Source: Anaeramoeba flamelloides | Lineage: Eukaryota > Metamonada > Anaeramoebidae | Assembly: GCA_027625915.1 (NCBI GenBank) | Contig: JANTQA010000023.1 | Location: 5,518,001 to 5,582,000, forward strand | DNA: 64,000 nucleotides | Reading direction: 5' to 3' | Part shown: piece by piece, positions 44,305 to 58,704 of the stretch | Layout of the letters: every line of letters begins with the position of its first letter | How positions within the stretch are numbered: the first letter of the stretch is position 1 | Notes under the pieces: model-generated | Databases searched by the model: none | Seen by the model: only the letters and a program-made list of their open reading frames with translations | What the model was told of the DNA's origin: nothing | Translations under genes and position numbers: made by a program

Positions 44305-47192
44305 ACAGTGTTTTTGAATTCTGATTTTGGATCGTTCTGTTTATTTTCAATATATTTTGATTTTCAATATATTTTTTAAAATTAATGTTTATTTATTTTT
44401 TTATTTTTGATCTTTAAAGAGATTATTTAGTAATTATTTTATTGAATAATGAGCGTTTTTTGTCAATTAATTCACATTTAAGAATCACATTATTAAATAA
44501 TTGCTTTTCTTTTTCGTTTTCCTTCTTTTTCTTTTTTATTAAAAAATAAATAAATTTAAATTCTTTTTTTACTTAATGATCGTTTATTATCGTTTATTAT
44601 TATTATTCGGTTTACCTTCTTTTATATTCTTTAAGAATTATCATAATTTTATGTATATAAGCTCCATTTCACTCAAAGGGGCACAGTCAAAAATGAAAAA
44701 GTCACTTTATTTTTAAGAATCAACAAACTTAGATTATTTAGAAATACAAGAAATAATAAACTTCCTATTAGAGTCCATAATCATATAAGAAATAGATGAA
44801 CAAACCATAAAATAAAAAAATAAAAAAAAATGTTAAAAAATTTTTTGGGGACTTTTCATTGGAACGTCTCGTGCAAAATTCTCAATTTCTTTAGGAAATT
44901 TTAACTGTTGACAATATAATTTTTTCATTTTAAATGAATGAATTTTAAAAAGAAATTACAAAGTCTAAATTTTCCTATAATTAATTTAGAGTTTTAAATA
45001 TTTTTTTTTTCCAAATTTACTTTTTAAAAAGAAAAAAAAAGTAAAAAGAACTAAAAAGAAAAAAAAAAAATCAAAATACAAAAAAAAAAATTTTCAAAAA
45101 TGAGAAAAAATGAATTTAATCTAAAAATTGGAATTTTAGTTTGAGAAGAATAATGAATTAAACTCTTAGAATGTCTTCCATTTCTTCAATAAAACTGGCA
45201 CCTTTTGACTGAAAAAGAATTTAGATTATTTATGACTAAACACAGTGACATAGAAAGAAGCCTAGTTAGATAAAATAGTTGTATTTCAACAACCTTTAAA
45301 TAAAAATTAATATTATCCTCTTCTAGTTCATAATGAAGACCTAAGTTGATGAATTCATTTTTAAATTCGATCAGTTAGACGTGTTCAGAATTCCTAAAAA
45401 AAAAAAACGGAAAAGAAAAACTGAAAAAATTTATTTTTTATATCTTCTCTGACATTATACAAAATACATCATTTTAAATACTTTGATTTTGTTTTTCATA
45501 ATTTTCCAATATTATCGAATGGAATAGAGTTTTACATCGGAATTTTACAAATTCGTAGATATTAATATTTGTCCACAGAAGACTCGTTTCTTTGTAAAAA
45601 TTTCTTACTGATTTGTGGATAAATGTGTATTTTTTCTTATAATATGTGTTTTTTTGACTAATAAGATTCAAATTTTCACTACAAATTACAGTTTTTTTGT
45701 TAATAAAACACTTAAAATCAGAGGATTTATTGAAAAATACTTTGTCAATTTGAAAATCGTTTTGTTTCAGATCTTCAATAAAAAAATTTTTTTTCTTATA
45801 AAAATAATAATAAAAAACTTAAAACCAATAATTCGATTTATTTATTCAGTTCAGTAAAAATAGAATAGCGGAAATGAAAAATAATTGTTTGTAAAACATC
45901 ATTAAAATTCCAAATTTTGAGACAAAAAGATAATTAATATAAATTTGAAAAAATAATGTTAAAATATAATTGAGTTGTGTCTTTTAAAACATTATTTTGT
46001 CTTCAAAAATTAAATAAAAATAAAAAAGAGAAATTTACCTTTGACTGGAGTGTTAAATTAAAAAAAAATTTTTTTTTAGTGTTATAAATTCATTACAATT
46101 TGAAGTTCAGAAAAGTTGAAGATATTATATATGTGAATACATTTTTTTTTAATTTATGTTTTTTTATAATAATATTGAAAATGTTTTAAATGAAAAATGT
46201 CTCACTAGGTATTGCAAATACTTAAGGAAATTGTTTTCTCAGTTGTACAACCAAATATTTAATTTCAAAAGAGCCAATTTATATATAGTATTTTATTTTC
46301 ATAGTAAAATATAATTCAACAATAGATTGGCAAATGATAAATTATTTTTAGTTTGTTTTCAGTCGGTAAAAATATTGATAAATTTACCCAATCAAATTAA
46401 AAATAAAAATCATGAATTGCTTTGATTAGATCATTGGTATATTATTTTTGTTTTTTTTAAAAGTTAAAATAAAATTGCTTTGAAGAATAGTTTGTGGTTA
46501 AATCACAAGTTATAAACCTAATAATCAGATTGTTAAAAAATTTCAACATTTATCAGTTGTTCCCTGGGTGTTTCTATAAATTTCATAAGGGTTTAAATAT
46601 AATAGTTTGTTATGACTAATAATATTTTTTCTCACCAAAATTGTAAACATAAAAATACTTTTTCAGTAGAATCGACTATTTTATAAGATAATATCTTTTC
46701 CAAAAAAAAAAAAAGATAATCCATTCACAAAATAAAAATTTAAACAAAATATATGTCTTATACATAAAAGAAATATATTACGATACATTGTAGTCTTCTC
46801 TAACCTAAGACTTGATTAGTGATTTTTCTTCTACTCTTTTCTTTATTAAAAAATTTCCAATATGATAAATTGTTAAACATTGAACCAAATTATTTAAATA
46901 GAATATTTTCTAAAAAAAAATATTTTTTTTAGTCATTTCTAAGTTCTCGGCCTAAATATTCAAGTTAATAAAAACCAAAGGATAAGGAACAAAATATTTT
47001 TCTTATCTAAAAATATAATTAAGTTTTGATAAGGACTAAAATTTAAATATGATTAAAAGATTTGAATAGGTATTTTTTTACCAAAAATCAATTAAATATC
47101 ACTAAATATATTGGAAATAGAATAAAATAAAAAACATTAAAAGTTTTTAATAAAAATTTACACAAAAAAATCACATTTTATTGATGGAAGAA
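44305..47192. other. Intergenic between RasGEF and MFS genes
   Basis: AT-rich. It holds one A-tailed repeat copy (44663-44830). Frames at 45.5-45.9 kb are low-complexity and not accepted. Confidence 0.5.
44663..44830 (+). repeat. A-tailed dispersed repeat, copy 2
   Basis: Begins TCCATTTCACTCAAAGGGGC and ends in an A-rich tail (about 44810-44830). It is the inverted counterpart of 21494-21667. Orientation relative to the tail suggests a retroposed sequence. Confidence 0.6.
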
Positions 47193-47285
47193 GTGTAAAT
47201 TACACTCTAGGTGTCCTTTTTACTTAAATTTCCTCAAATGAAATGTAAGTGTAAAATCATAGATTTCATGATTATTCAAGGAAAA
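47193..47285 (-). mobile_element. LINE 3' UTR fragment (second copy)
   Basis: The reverse complement matches the last about 100 bp of the LINE fragment at 7915-8462: TGAATAATC(A/G)TGAAATCT, GATTTTAC, GGAATTTAAGTAAAA-like and AGAGTGTAATTTACACTTC. It is much shorter than the first copy and lacks an obvious poly(A) run. Confidence 0.6.
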
Positions 47286-47959
47286 GACACACCTAAAAAT
47301 TTTTAAGTTTAAAAAACAAAAGCTAAAAATTGAAAAGAAAAAAGAAAGAAAAAAAAAATTGAAAAGAAAAAAGGGTTTCTAAGAAGCAAAAGGTAAAAAA
47401 TAAAATAAAAAAACAAAAAACAATGCTATCTTTAATTAAGTACTCCAAAAATCATAGCCACGATACCATTAGTTAATTTAATTTAATTTGATAATTGATC
47501 ATGAATGTTCACTTTGGTATTGTTATTTAATTGTTGTGATTTCTTTTGTTTTTTGATCTGATTTACTAAAAACCTTTGGTCATTTTAGCATTTGATTTTT
47601 AGTTTTTTATTTTCAAGTTACCCATACTTTTGTGTTTCAGTGCATCAGTATTAGCAAGTAATTACTTGATCTTTTTTCTTGGCAACTCTTCTTCGCAAGA
47701 GAAAGAGGATTCAGCTAGGGGAAAAATAGAACAAAATATTAAAAATCAAATATTAATTTGAAAAGTATCAAATTTTTCTAAATTAACTTTCCTTCGGTTT
47801 ATTATTTTATATTATGAAAGTAATAATAAAAAATAAAAAAAAAAAAAAAAAAAAACAGAAAAATAAATAATTTACAATTAATAATAAAATATCAAATATG
47901 ATAATATGTCACATATAGAAGTATAAGATACAATAAATTTGTTAGTGTTATTATTATTC
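47286..47959. other. Spacer downstream of the MFS gene
   Basis: Around 47640-47755 the sequence is GC-richer and open on both strands (forward: LLCFSASVLASNYLIFFLG; reverse, after a CCCCTAG acceptor: ESSFSCEEELPRKKIK then stop). Neither is recognised. A run of about 20 A lies near 47836-47855. Confidence 0.3.
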
Positions 47960-50900
47960 CTAATTCATAATTAACTTTACATTTTCGTCAATGTTCAAAT
48001 CCTCGTTATTTGAATCAGTACTGATTAACTCCTCACTTACTGTATTTCTATTCTTTGAATCGTCATTATTTGGCCCCTCATTAGTTAAAATCTCATTGAT
48101 TGAACCCTGAATATTTGAATCTTGATTACTTAAATATCCACTATTATCACTTTTTTCTTGAAGCTTTATGTATTTCTTTTTATTATCATTACCATTAGGT
48201 TTGGAATTTGGATGAAGCGCAATTATTTGATCTTGATAAAAGTTTTTTTTTCGTTTCAAATAATAAATTATCCAACAGCATATAATAAAAACACCAACTA
48301 GAAATTGGATTTCCAATGTTGTGTTTAATTTTAGTTTCAAATTTTTACCAAATCCACCCCAAACGTATGAAATCATAATACAAAGGAAAAAGAAACCATA
48401 ATCGAAGCCAAAAAGTCTTCCAATCATTTCAGGCTTTTCGTTTTGGATTAAAACTGTTGAAAAAACCCAGATGAGCCCAATTCCACCTGCTCTTATGAAA
48501 TTTCCAAAAATAAAAATATAAAAGTTTTCTAAAAATGAGCCAATTATTAAAATTACAAGCCCAATTTCAAAAAGAAAAAAACCAAGAAGAATGGAAACCC
48601 ATCTTTTTCTGGTAGTTTTTTTAAAATAGTTTTCAGCTAATAATGGACTTATCATTGACCCAATACCTTCACTTGCATATAATATCCCGATCGGTATTGA
48701 AATTGATTTATTAATTTTAAAATGTTGTTCAATAATCTGGATAATAATAATAGTGATAGCTCCCCAAATTAATGCCCCCGTTGATTTGACACAAATAATG
48801 GCAAATGTATGTGGGTTCTTCCGTAAAAAACGCACACTTTCTAGGAACCCATTTTTCCTCCTACTTTTCTTGTTCTTTTGATCTTTTTTATTTTCTATTA
48901 CTTCTTTAGCTTTGCTTTTATCTCCAAGTTTTTTTTTATCCTCAACTTCTTCTGCTTCTTCTTTCTCTCTATATTCATCTTTTTTTCTTCTCTCCGCTTC
49001 TTTTTCTTCTTCTTCAGTGTCAAGAATAATGTTCTTGAATTGAGTCCCACGTCTATTGGTACTTTTTTCATTTTTTTCTGATTCTGAAGATGAGCTCATA
49101 AGACTTTCATTTGTGGAATTACTATACAACGGGTTGTTGAAGATTATTTTCCCTTTTTTAAGAATTCTGTTTTTGTAAGCTTTGAGAGAGATATATACGC
49201 ATACTGATGATATTAAATATGTTAACGAATCAATGATAAATGCCCAGGTTAATCCTGCATAATCAGCTACAATCCCTCCAATAGAAGATCCAATAAAATA
49301 TAAAGCAGACCATGTCGCAGAATCAAAAGCTAAATTAGTTAGTTAATATTTTTAAATTTGTTTATTTTTGAGTTGATTGTCAAAGTGTAAACATGACATC
49401 TCCATTTTTAGAATTTTTTTTAATAAAAATTGATAAATAGAGAAACTATAAAAATAAAGACACCATGTTTCCGTTTTTGAAGGTGATGAAGGAGGTATCA
49501 AATAAAAATATAATGATAATTCAAATTTATTAATAAAATCTTTTTAAAAAAGTGTTCTAGAAATTTTTTTATTAGTGCACTGAAAATGTGTCTATTGAAG
49601 TTTACTGATTGTATTAAGGGCGATTCTAAAAAAATTTTGAGTCCCGATTTTTTAACAGGGTATTCTTAATTTTGAATCAGTTTTTAAAAATCCAAATAAT
49701 TTTTGCGTGTATTTAGGTTGATCAATAAAGACACGTTTTCAATTCAAAAAAAATATTGTGCTAAAAATTTTTTACTTGTTTGGTTTCTTTTGTTTAAAAG
49801 ATAGAAGTTAGTCAAATATTTTGAATATACTCTTGAAATTGGTTTCATTAACAAACGATTTTTTATCTAATTTTTTTTTTTTTAGTAATTTGTGGGAGTG
49901 TTTAAGTCTAATTTCTCAATGAAAATAGGGAAATTGTGTATAAAAAAGCTCTTGAAAGATTTCTATAATTTCAGTTAAATTTATCCACCCAGAATTTCGT
50001 TTACAAAAAAGACTCAAAATTTCAACAATTTTCACAAATTTTTATGCTTCTTATAGATCCAATCAAAAGTTGATTTAAAGATATCATAATTACCATGTCA
50101 AATCTATAAACACAAAACACTTCCTATGTTTATTCTAAATATATATATATTTAAAGTTGCTTTTACAAGTTTTAAAATGTTTTTAAATTTTGCCTTATGC
50201 TTGAAGAGAACTTTGACCATTTATTTTTTAAAATACTCAAAGATCTGTTTTGTATTTTTTTGAGTGTTTTTATAATGATATTTATTTGATATGAGTATTT
50301 TTTTTGTCCAATTTCTTCAGAATGAAAATTCTTTTTGATAAGTGAATGTGAAATAACACAATAACAAAACACCCTTCAACGGTGGAAACGTATGCCTTAA
50401 AGAATTCAAATTTTTTATTTTTTTGATCAGTGCTTTTGATTTGTGTTGTGGTTCAATGGAAAAATTGAAAAAAATAATCCCACAATAAAAAGGAAAAGTC
50501 AAAGGATGTATAACAAAAATAAAGGGCTAAAAAAAACTTACTGTTTGCTAAAACAATATTATTTTTACGAACAATTTTCGCAATTATAGCTGTTCTTGCA
50601 GGGAGAAAGAAAGAAGAAACAGAAAACTGTAAAAAGATAATGCCAAGTAAAAACCAAACGTTTTTCACTTTAGGAACCAAAATAAATAACAGAACCAAAG
50701 CAGATCGAATTAAATCGCTTGTGATCATAATGAAATTTTTATTGAAACGATCAACAATCGAATTAACAAATGGAATTAAAAAGAAACTTGGTAGGGTCCT
50801 TGCTACAAATAAATAACTTAAATACATTTCATCTGATTCAAGTCCTTGGCAAAGAACAATTGTAGCAATTTGATTAAACCAATCACCAAACAGTGCTTTT

Positions 50901-51114
50901 TTTTTGATTTATTTTGGGTTAATTTTATTTTCATTTTTTTTTTTTGAGACGAGAATCCAAACGGTTTTAAGAAAGAGAAATTAAAAGATTAAGTAAAGAA
51001 GTCTTTTTGAAAAGGTAAAGAAAAAGTTCACATACAGGAAAATAGTCCAACCCACAAATACAAATATGATTTGTTATTAGTAAGGAGAGTTTTGTAATTT
51101 TTGAAAGTTCCCAT
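47960..51114 (-). CDS. Major facilitator superfamily transporter (bacterial MFS_3/EntS-like type), three exons
   Basis: Predicted exons are 51114-51036, 50895-50542 and 49329-47960, with introns of 140 and 1212 nt; all junctions are phase 1 and the total is exactly 601 codons including the stop. Exon 1 (LLTNNKSYLYLWVGLFS) joins exon 2 (SLFGDWFNQIATIVLC) to give the first helix. Exon 2 has FVARTLPSFFLIPF and the loop motif NSIVDRFNKN, then ITSDLIRSALVLLFIL. The exon 2/3 join gives LANTFDSATWSALYFIGSSI, then GGIVADYAG, typical of the EntS/MFS_3 group (bacterial drug or siderophore exporters). About 12 membrane helices are expected. A charged loop of about 110 residues (Ser/Glu/Lys, near 49130-48840) separates the two halves, and a Ser/Asn/Asp tail follows the last helix. 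Substrate unknown. TAG stop. The family's bacterial distribution allows an old gene transfer. Confidence 0.87.
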
Positions 51115-53044
<1,930 letters not shown>

Positions 53045-53307
53045 ATGTATCAAATTACTATCAACACTTTTGGTATAAAGCTAAAAAATATCAAATCCCA
53101 GGTAATATCTCTATTTTTTGTTAATGAGCTGTTTTTATAAGGATATTATTGAAATAAATGTGACCAAAATTAGTAATTATTATTTTTTTGATTAATTTTT
53201 ATTTTATTTTATAAGAAATAAATTCTTATTTTAACATAATTCAAAAAATTAATAAATAGAATTTCCAAACTTCAAAGTGAAAAAAGGAAAGTAAATAAAT
53301 AAAAATA

Positions 53308-53483
53308 CAGTCGGTTCCACTTTTAAAGAACAAAAAAATCTCAAATTTGGGCACAAAATTTGTTATTTTTTTTTTTTTTTGCAATTTATCTTACTAGAAT
53401 CCAAAATTTTGTGCCTAAATTAGAGATTTTTTTTGTGTCTTAAATTTTGTTGAAAGTTTGTGTCTTAAAAATGGAACTGGCTT
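53308..53483. mobile_element. Tc1/mariner-like foldback MITE, copy 1
   Basis: Flanked by TA on both sides. The left end CAGTCGGTTCCACTTTTAAA pairs with the right end TTAAAAATGGAACTGGCTT. Internal words TCTCAAATTTGGGCACAAAA and GAAAGTTTGTGTCTTAAAA match the other copies. Slightly shorter (176 bp) and more diverged. Confidence 0.75.
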
Positions 53484-55305
53484 TATATTTCTTAAACTAT
53501 TAAATTGTATCTATAATCTTAAAAAGATAAACTAAATCGTAATAATTTCCTCTAAGATTGATAAATAAGTAGTGAGAGAAAAAAATGATTAATCTTAAAA
53601 TTCATTAAATCTGAAAGTGTACATGGGTTTTATGTTTATTTCAGTCTATTTGAAAAATAAATATATTGTTCAAAATCAAAAAAAACGGAAAATTTAAACA
53701 TTGTCAAAGAGATTATAAACTATTAGATAAATTAATATTGTGATTGTATAGCAAAAGGTGTTTTAAAATGTAATTAGTTGTCTTTTTTAATAAATGTCGA
53801 ACTTTTATTTATGATTTAATATGTATTCGGATGATTCACATAAAATAAAAAAAGAGAATAGATTTTTATAAATAAATAAAAAGAAAATACTTTTTTTTTG
53901 TTTTGATTATTTTTATATTTTGTAATAAAAATACCATTAATTAGACTATTTTTAAAAGAACCAAATTTAATCAGAGGGGTGCTTTAAATTTTTATTTTTT
54001 TAATAGAATCATTTTTCCGAATTTCATCATTTTTTTTTATATTAACCTATTAAATGTTGTTTTTGTTTTTTTTTTCTTTTTCTGAAGATTTTTGTAAGAT
54101 ATTAAGAAAAAAAAAAGATATCTTCTAAAATACCAATAATCGCTAAATAAATTGAGACTTTTGAAATATATTTTTAAGAATATATTAGTTGAAAAAAAAA
54201 ACTTCTGGTTAACTATTTATATTGAAACATCACTAATAAAAAATCTACAATACTCATTTCAAAATTAGTCTTTTGCTTTTTTTATTATTATATTATTTTT
54301 TTTTATAATAGTTTAATTTCTAGCTTTTATAAGTTAATAATAATTTAAATATGAAATATTAATAAGATTTAATAATTTTTTTTTTTTTTCAATTTTAATG
54401 ATTTAGGTTAGAAAAGACTTTTGAAATATAGATTAGATTATAATTGCCTTCAAAGAATATTCATTGGGTTGCATTAAAAATTATAAACGTTAAATTAAGA
54501 ATTCGATCAGTAAAAATTCTAAAACTCAAAAAAAAATTGTAATTTAATAATTCTTCTGGATCTACATGTATAAAGTTTATAATTCTAGAAAGTTTTCAAC
54601 ATACACTCCCACATTGGTTTTTTTTAGATGGGTATTAAACAAGGTCAAAAACTGAAAAAAGTGAAACTATTCTTTTGTTTTTTTTTTTTTTTTGTTATTA
54701 ATTGTTAAAATCAGCAAGTGTAAAAGTGGTTGTAGAAGATAAATTCCACAAACTACTTTACAAAAATGAAAATGCACTTTTTTTATTTTCTAGAGTAATT
54801 ATTTTGCAAAATGAGAAAAATGAAAATTTTTCTCTAAATGTACAAGTTTGAGTTTGTCAAATTAAAAAAAAAACCTAATGATAGTAAATAATCTTTACAT
54901 TCCTTATCCTTTTGATTATTAACTTTTTCTTGGATTTATTTTTATTCCTCCCTTCTTTCATTTCCATATTATCTGATTCTTTTACTCCATTTTCACAATA
55001 ACTAAATCAAAAAAATAAAAAAATAAAGAAAATAAAAAAATAAAAAAATAACGAAAATAAAAAATTAAAAAAAAAAAAGTAAGTCCAAAATGAATTTAAT
55101 TATCATTTATACATTTTAGATTGTATATACTTACTTTGTTTTATTATTCATTTTAAAATTTAAGAATTAAATTTTTTTTTTACAGGGATATGATTAATCG
55201 ACAGATAAAAAATAAATTATTAAATTAATAATTGGTAATATTAACTAATTTTTAAACATTTATTGTTGTGTTATTAAAAAAAGGAAAAACAAAATAATGT
55301 TATTA
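53484..55305. other. Intergenic downstream of the ammonium transporter gene
   Basis: AT-rich spacer, with A-rich (AAATAA)-type repeats near 55005-55080. No gene is recognised. Confidence 0.5.
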
Positions 55306-56706
55306 CTATAAATAATTATTTTCTGAATCGTTCTTCTCTGAATCATTCTTCACCGAATCATTTGTATCCCAAGAGCTTTCTTCAAAGTTTTGATCATTTT
55401 CGCTGACAATAAACCCCTCTATTTTACAATTATGTTCTGTTGCATCTAGCCCCGCGATTTGTTCGTCGTAGGGTACCGAAATATTCCATAGTTTGTTGAA
55501 GCACCATATAAAAATAAACCCGTTTACGATCCCCCACCCAATCGTTACAAGTATCAATAATAAATTGCTTTTGAGGATGTCAAATCCGCCACCGAAAAAG
55601 AGGCCATTATGGGGGGTTATTGATGTTTTGGATGCAAAAAGGCCCGTGGCGATCAGCCCCCAGATTGAAGACACGCCGTGCATTGGCGACACGCCAACGG
55701 GGTCATCGATTTTCAGTTTTTTGAGCAAGATGCCGCAATAATAAGACGGGAAGGAGGAAACAAGGCCAATGATAAAGGCAGCCCACCCTTTGATAACGTA
55801 GGCAGCTGAGGCGCTGGAGGTGATGGCGCCGCTGAGGGACGACATAATTATGATTTCTGGGTGATAAATATAGTCTCTGTGCTTGATAAAGCTGATGATT
55901 ATCCCGCTGACTGTGCTGCCCGCAATGGTAATTAGGGTTGAATATGGAACAGCCAAATAGTTTTGGTTGTTTCTGATGGTCTCATTTGAGCCCGCGTTGA
56001 AGGGGATCCAGGCGATCAAAACGAACAGGAACCCCAAGATGAGGTAGAGCGCCGATCTGTGCTCGCGGTACACAACCTTTGTTCCTGTTGTTGTCGTCGT
56101 CGTGTTCGTTGTCGGGAATTTGCCCGCCCGGGGACCCAGGACGATCGTCCCAATGAGCGCAATAACCGAGGACAAGAGATGCACGGAGCCTGCCCCCGCA
56201 GTGTCGTGGACGCCCACCGTGAACCGCGTGCTGCTAGTGTTGAGCCTTGAGAGCCACCCGTCTGTGCTGAACTCCCAATGCGCCAAGACGGGGTAGATCC
56301 ATGACCCGTAAATCAGAGAGAAGAACGCATAAAAGTTGAATTTCACGCGGCCGATCCATGCCCCCGAGATCAGCGTCGACGACGTTGTTGGGAAAACTAG
56401 CTCGTAAAACCATGCGCCAAATTTTGATGGCACCATGTCCATCCCAATAAAGTTTTCCGTACCACAAAAGGCATTGCCGTTCCCAGTTGAAAACCCGAAA
56501 CCCAACATCCAAAATCCCAATACACAGAACTGGAAGTCAACCATATTCTTCATCAGGATATTTGTCCAATTCTTTTTTTGCACAAACGAGATTTCAAACA
56601 AGGAAAACCCAATTTGCAAAAAGATAATGATCGTTGCAGAAATTACAAATGTGTGCTGCTCTTCTTCAGAAATTTCTTCTTGGTTGTTTATATCTAAAAG
56701 AATCAT
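55306..56706 (-). CDS. amt: Ammonium transporter (Amt/MEP/Rh family)
   Basis: Encodes 466 residues in a single exon. Residues about 17-410 form the Amt core of 11 expected helices, starting TFVISATIIIFLQIGFSLFE. Family hallmarks: YGSWIYPVLAHW (133-144), HDTAGAGSVHLL with Asp168 and the first pore His (His176), GPRAGKF (191-197), PFNAGS (235-240), and PMHGVSSIWG with the second pore His (His343). The cytosolic tail motif EQIAGLDATEHN (415-426) is the segment that couples the three subunits of the trimer and regulates gating. The last about 40 residues are Asp/Asn/Ser-rich. The protein should conduct ammonium or ammonia across the plasma or a vacuolar membrane. The central part (about 56000-56450) is far more GC-rich than anything else in the window and uses many G/C-ending codons. 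A possible gene transfer or selected codon use is inferred. Flanked on both sides by MITE insertions. Confidence 0.95.
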   Translation of the reverse strand: MILLDINNQEEISEEEQHTFVISATIIIFLQIGFSLFEISFVQKKNWTNILMKNMVDFQFCVLGFWMLGFGFSTGNGNAFCGTENFIGMDMVPSKFGAWFYELVFPTTSSTLISGAWIGRVKFNFYAFFSLIYGSWIYPVLAHWEFSTDGWLSRLNTSSTRFTVGVHDTAGAGSVHLLSSVIALIGTIVLGPRAGKFPTTNTTTTTTGTKVVYREHRSALYLILGFLFVLIAWIPFNAGSNETIRNNQNYLAVPYSTLITIAGSTVSGIIISFIKHRDYIYHPEIIIMSSLSGAITSSASAAYVIKGWAAFIIGLVSSFPSYYCGILLKKLKIDDPVGVSPMHGVSSIWGLIATGLFASKTSITPHNGLFFGGGFDILKSNLLLILVTIGWGIVNGFIFIWCFNKLWNISVPYDEQIAGLDATEHNCKIEGFIVSENDQNFEESSWDTNDSVKNDSEKNDSENNYL

Positions 56707-57450
56707 TTCAACAGTTGTTCAGTTATGATTTTTTTGAAAAATTACGTGGTTTGTTGTGTGTTAAGTTTTGTAAAGAATTAATAATCCAACAAAACAATCT
56801 TTGTTTTTTTTTTTTTTTTTTTTTTTTTTTTATTGTTTTCTTTTCGAATGGATTTTTTTATTTAAGTTTAAAAAAAATTAAAAAGAATAAATTTTAAATA
56901 AAGACAATTTGGTGAATTCTAATAAAATGCACAAATTTCTAAAAAAAAGAAAATAAAAAAACAAAAAATGTAAATTTTTTTTTCATTTTGCAAGACAACC
57001 GCTTTTTTGAAATTTTCAATTTGGAAATCATGTAAAAGTTTTGGTTTTGTTGAGTCCAAAGCAAAAAGTACAATGTTCAGAGAAAAATACAATGATACAA
57101 AATACCCTTTGCCTCCATACTGAAAAGTTAGTTTCTTTTCAACTAAAAAAGAAGTTGATGGAATTTATTGATAATTTTTTGTGTTAGAGGATTTAAAAGT
57201 GTTAGGTAGAATAACAAATGTTGTTACTAGCAATTTTTAATCCTTAACTTGCTCTATTTTATTTCTAAAAATCAATCTTTTTTTGAATTTGTAAAATAAT
57301 TTTGATTGCTTGTTTTATGGTTTAGAATCACTCAAAATTGATAAACAAAATTTTGTGTTTGGTGTAAAGATTTGTTATTTTGGTTATTTTACGATCAATC
57401 TTCAATTTCATCTGAGTTGTATGGTTTGTGAAAGAAGGAAATTTTTTTTT
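56707..57450. other. Upstream region of the ammonium transporter gene
   Basis: Contains a T run of about 29 bases (56802-56831) and A/T-rich sequence. It should hold the promoter, but no motif is recognised. Confidence 0.4.
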
Positions 57451-57714
57451 TTCAACAATCTAAATTGAAGAGTTTAAGATGAATAGATTGGAAGGTATTT
57501 ATAAAAAGAAAATTGATTTTTGGGTTTTTTGGTTAACAGGTTCATTTCTCTTTTACTCAATTTCATTAAAACAAAAGAATAGTTTTTTTTCAAAACAAGT
57601 GCCAAATAAAAACAAGACTCAATCTAAATTTCAACTGACAACCGAACCTAAACCTTTTTTTCTTAAATACCTTCCAATGTATTCATCTTAAACTCTTCAA
57701 TTTAGATTGTTGAA
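57451..57714. mobile_element. Young MITE with about 50-bp nearly perfect inverted ends
   Basis: The left arm starts TTCAACAATCTAAATTGAAG and runs about 50 bp to AAGGTATTT. The right arm (about 57665-57714) is its reverse complement with a single mismatch. Flanking T/A runs may extend the arms. The interior is about 165 bp, and the forward frame across it is not a gene. High arm identity suggests a recent insertion or hairpin repair. Confidence 0.75.
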
Positions 57715-57799
57715 AAAATTAAAAAAATATATTTTTTTTTATTTAATAGGTAGGAAATTCATTTCCTCGTAAATCTGATATGTTTTTTTTTTTTGATTT

Positions 57800-58040
57800 T
57801 AGAAATAATCTGAAAAATTATTTAATTTTTGGTTTGTTTCTTAAATTAAAAAAAATCTTTGTACCAATAGTTGATTTTTCCAGATTTAAAAGAATTAAGT
57901 AAAAGTTCTTTCTCCATTATATTGAATTAAAAAAAAACATGTCTAGCTTTTTTAGAATTTATAAGAATTGAGTAAAATCCATGATTTTTGTCTTTTCTTT
58001 TGAATTCTGGAAAAATCCAAGTACTCTACAGCACTTGGGG
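57800..58040. repeat. Modular hairpin repeat, locus D
   Basis: Contains TTAGAAATAATC...TTTGGTTTGTTTCTTAAATT (module shared with locus C). Also holds AAGAATTGAGTAAAATCCATG with GAATTCTGGAAAAATCCAAG (module shared with locus A). Confidence 0.5.
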
Positions 58041-58514
58041 CAATAATGATCACTTGTCTAATTCCTAAATAGAAATTTCGAAATATTAAAAATAGTATCA
58101 TAATTTTATTTATCATTATTTAATAATAAGATAAAACATGAAACTGTATTTTCGGTAATATAAAAGATATTATTATTTAGTTGTTTTTTATTTTTGTTTC
58201 TGTGAATTAATTTAGTAATCCAAATTTTTATATTTTCTTTTTGAGGTGGTCATTCTCTAAAACAATGATTATTGTGTTAAATCTTTTGATAGATTACAAT
58301 AGTTTTTACTTAAATTGCAACTTTTTATTTTATATTTATTTTTATCATAGAAACAATAATACCTATTTAGAGAATTTGTGAAATTTCTGATTTTTAAGAT
58401 AAAGTTGATCTAAAATATTTTGAATTATTTTTTGTCTTTAATTTTTTTTATGTTTTTTTTTTTTATAATCTGAATATATTTTACAGAGTAAGTCAGTAAA
58501 ACTGAAAGACAGTC

Positions 58515-58640
58515 ACCTTCACCCTTGCCAGAATTCAAAAAAATAGAGAAAAATCAAATATTTTACATAATACTCTTAAATTCTGGGGAACTGTCATTAG
58601 GTTTTCTTGAGTTTTCTGTTTATTTGTAAAACCAACGTTT
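58515..58640. repeat. Modular hairpin repeat, locus E (short)
   Basis: Carries CCAGAATTC...AGAGAAAAATC / TAAATTCTGG and TTAGGTTTTCTTGAGTTTTC, then TGTTTATTTG, matching words of loci A and C. Confidence 0.5.
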
Positions 58641-58704
58641 AGATAGGAATGTTATTTCTATAACTATTTCTTTTTTAACCTTTACGGTTTATAAATTGCT
58701 TATA

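Noticed and set aside
56059-56512. Several overlapping frames within the ammonium transporter gene
   Set aside because: They arise from the high GC of that gene; the Amt frame alone shows conserved motifs.
57479-57691. 70-codon forward frame
   Set aside because: It lies wholly within the MITE at 57451-57714, and its ends are the inverted repeat.
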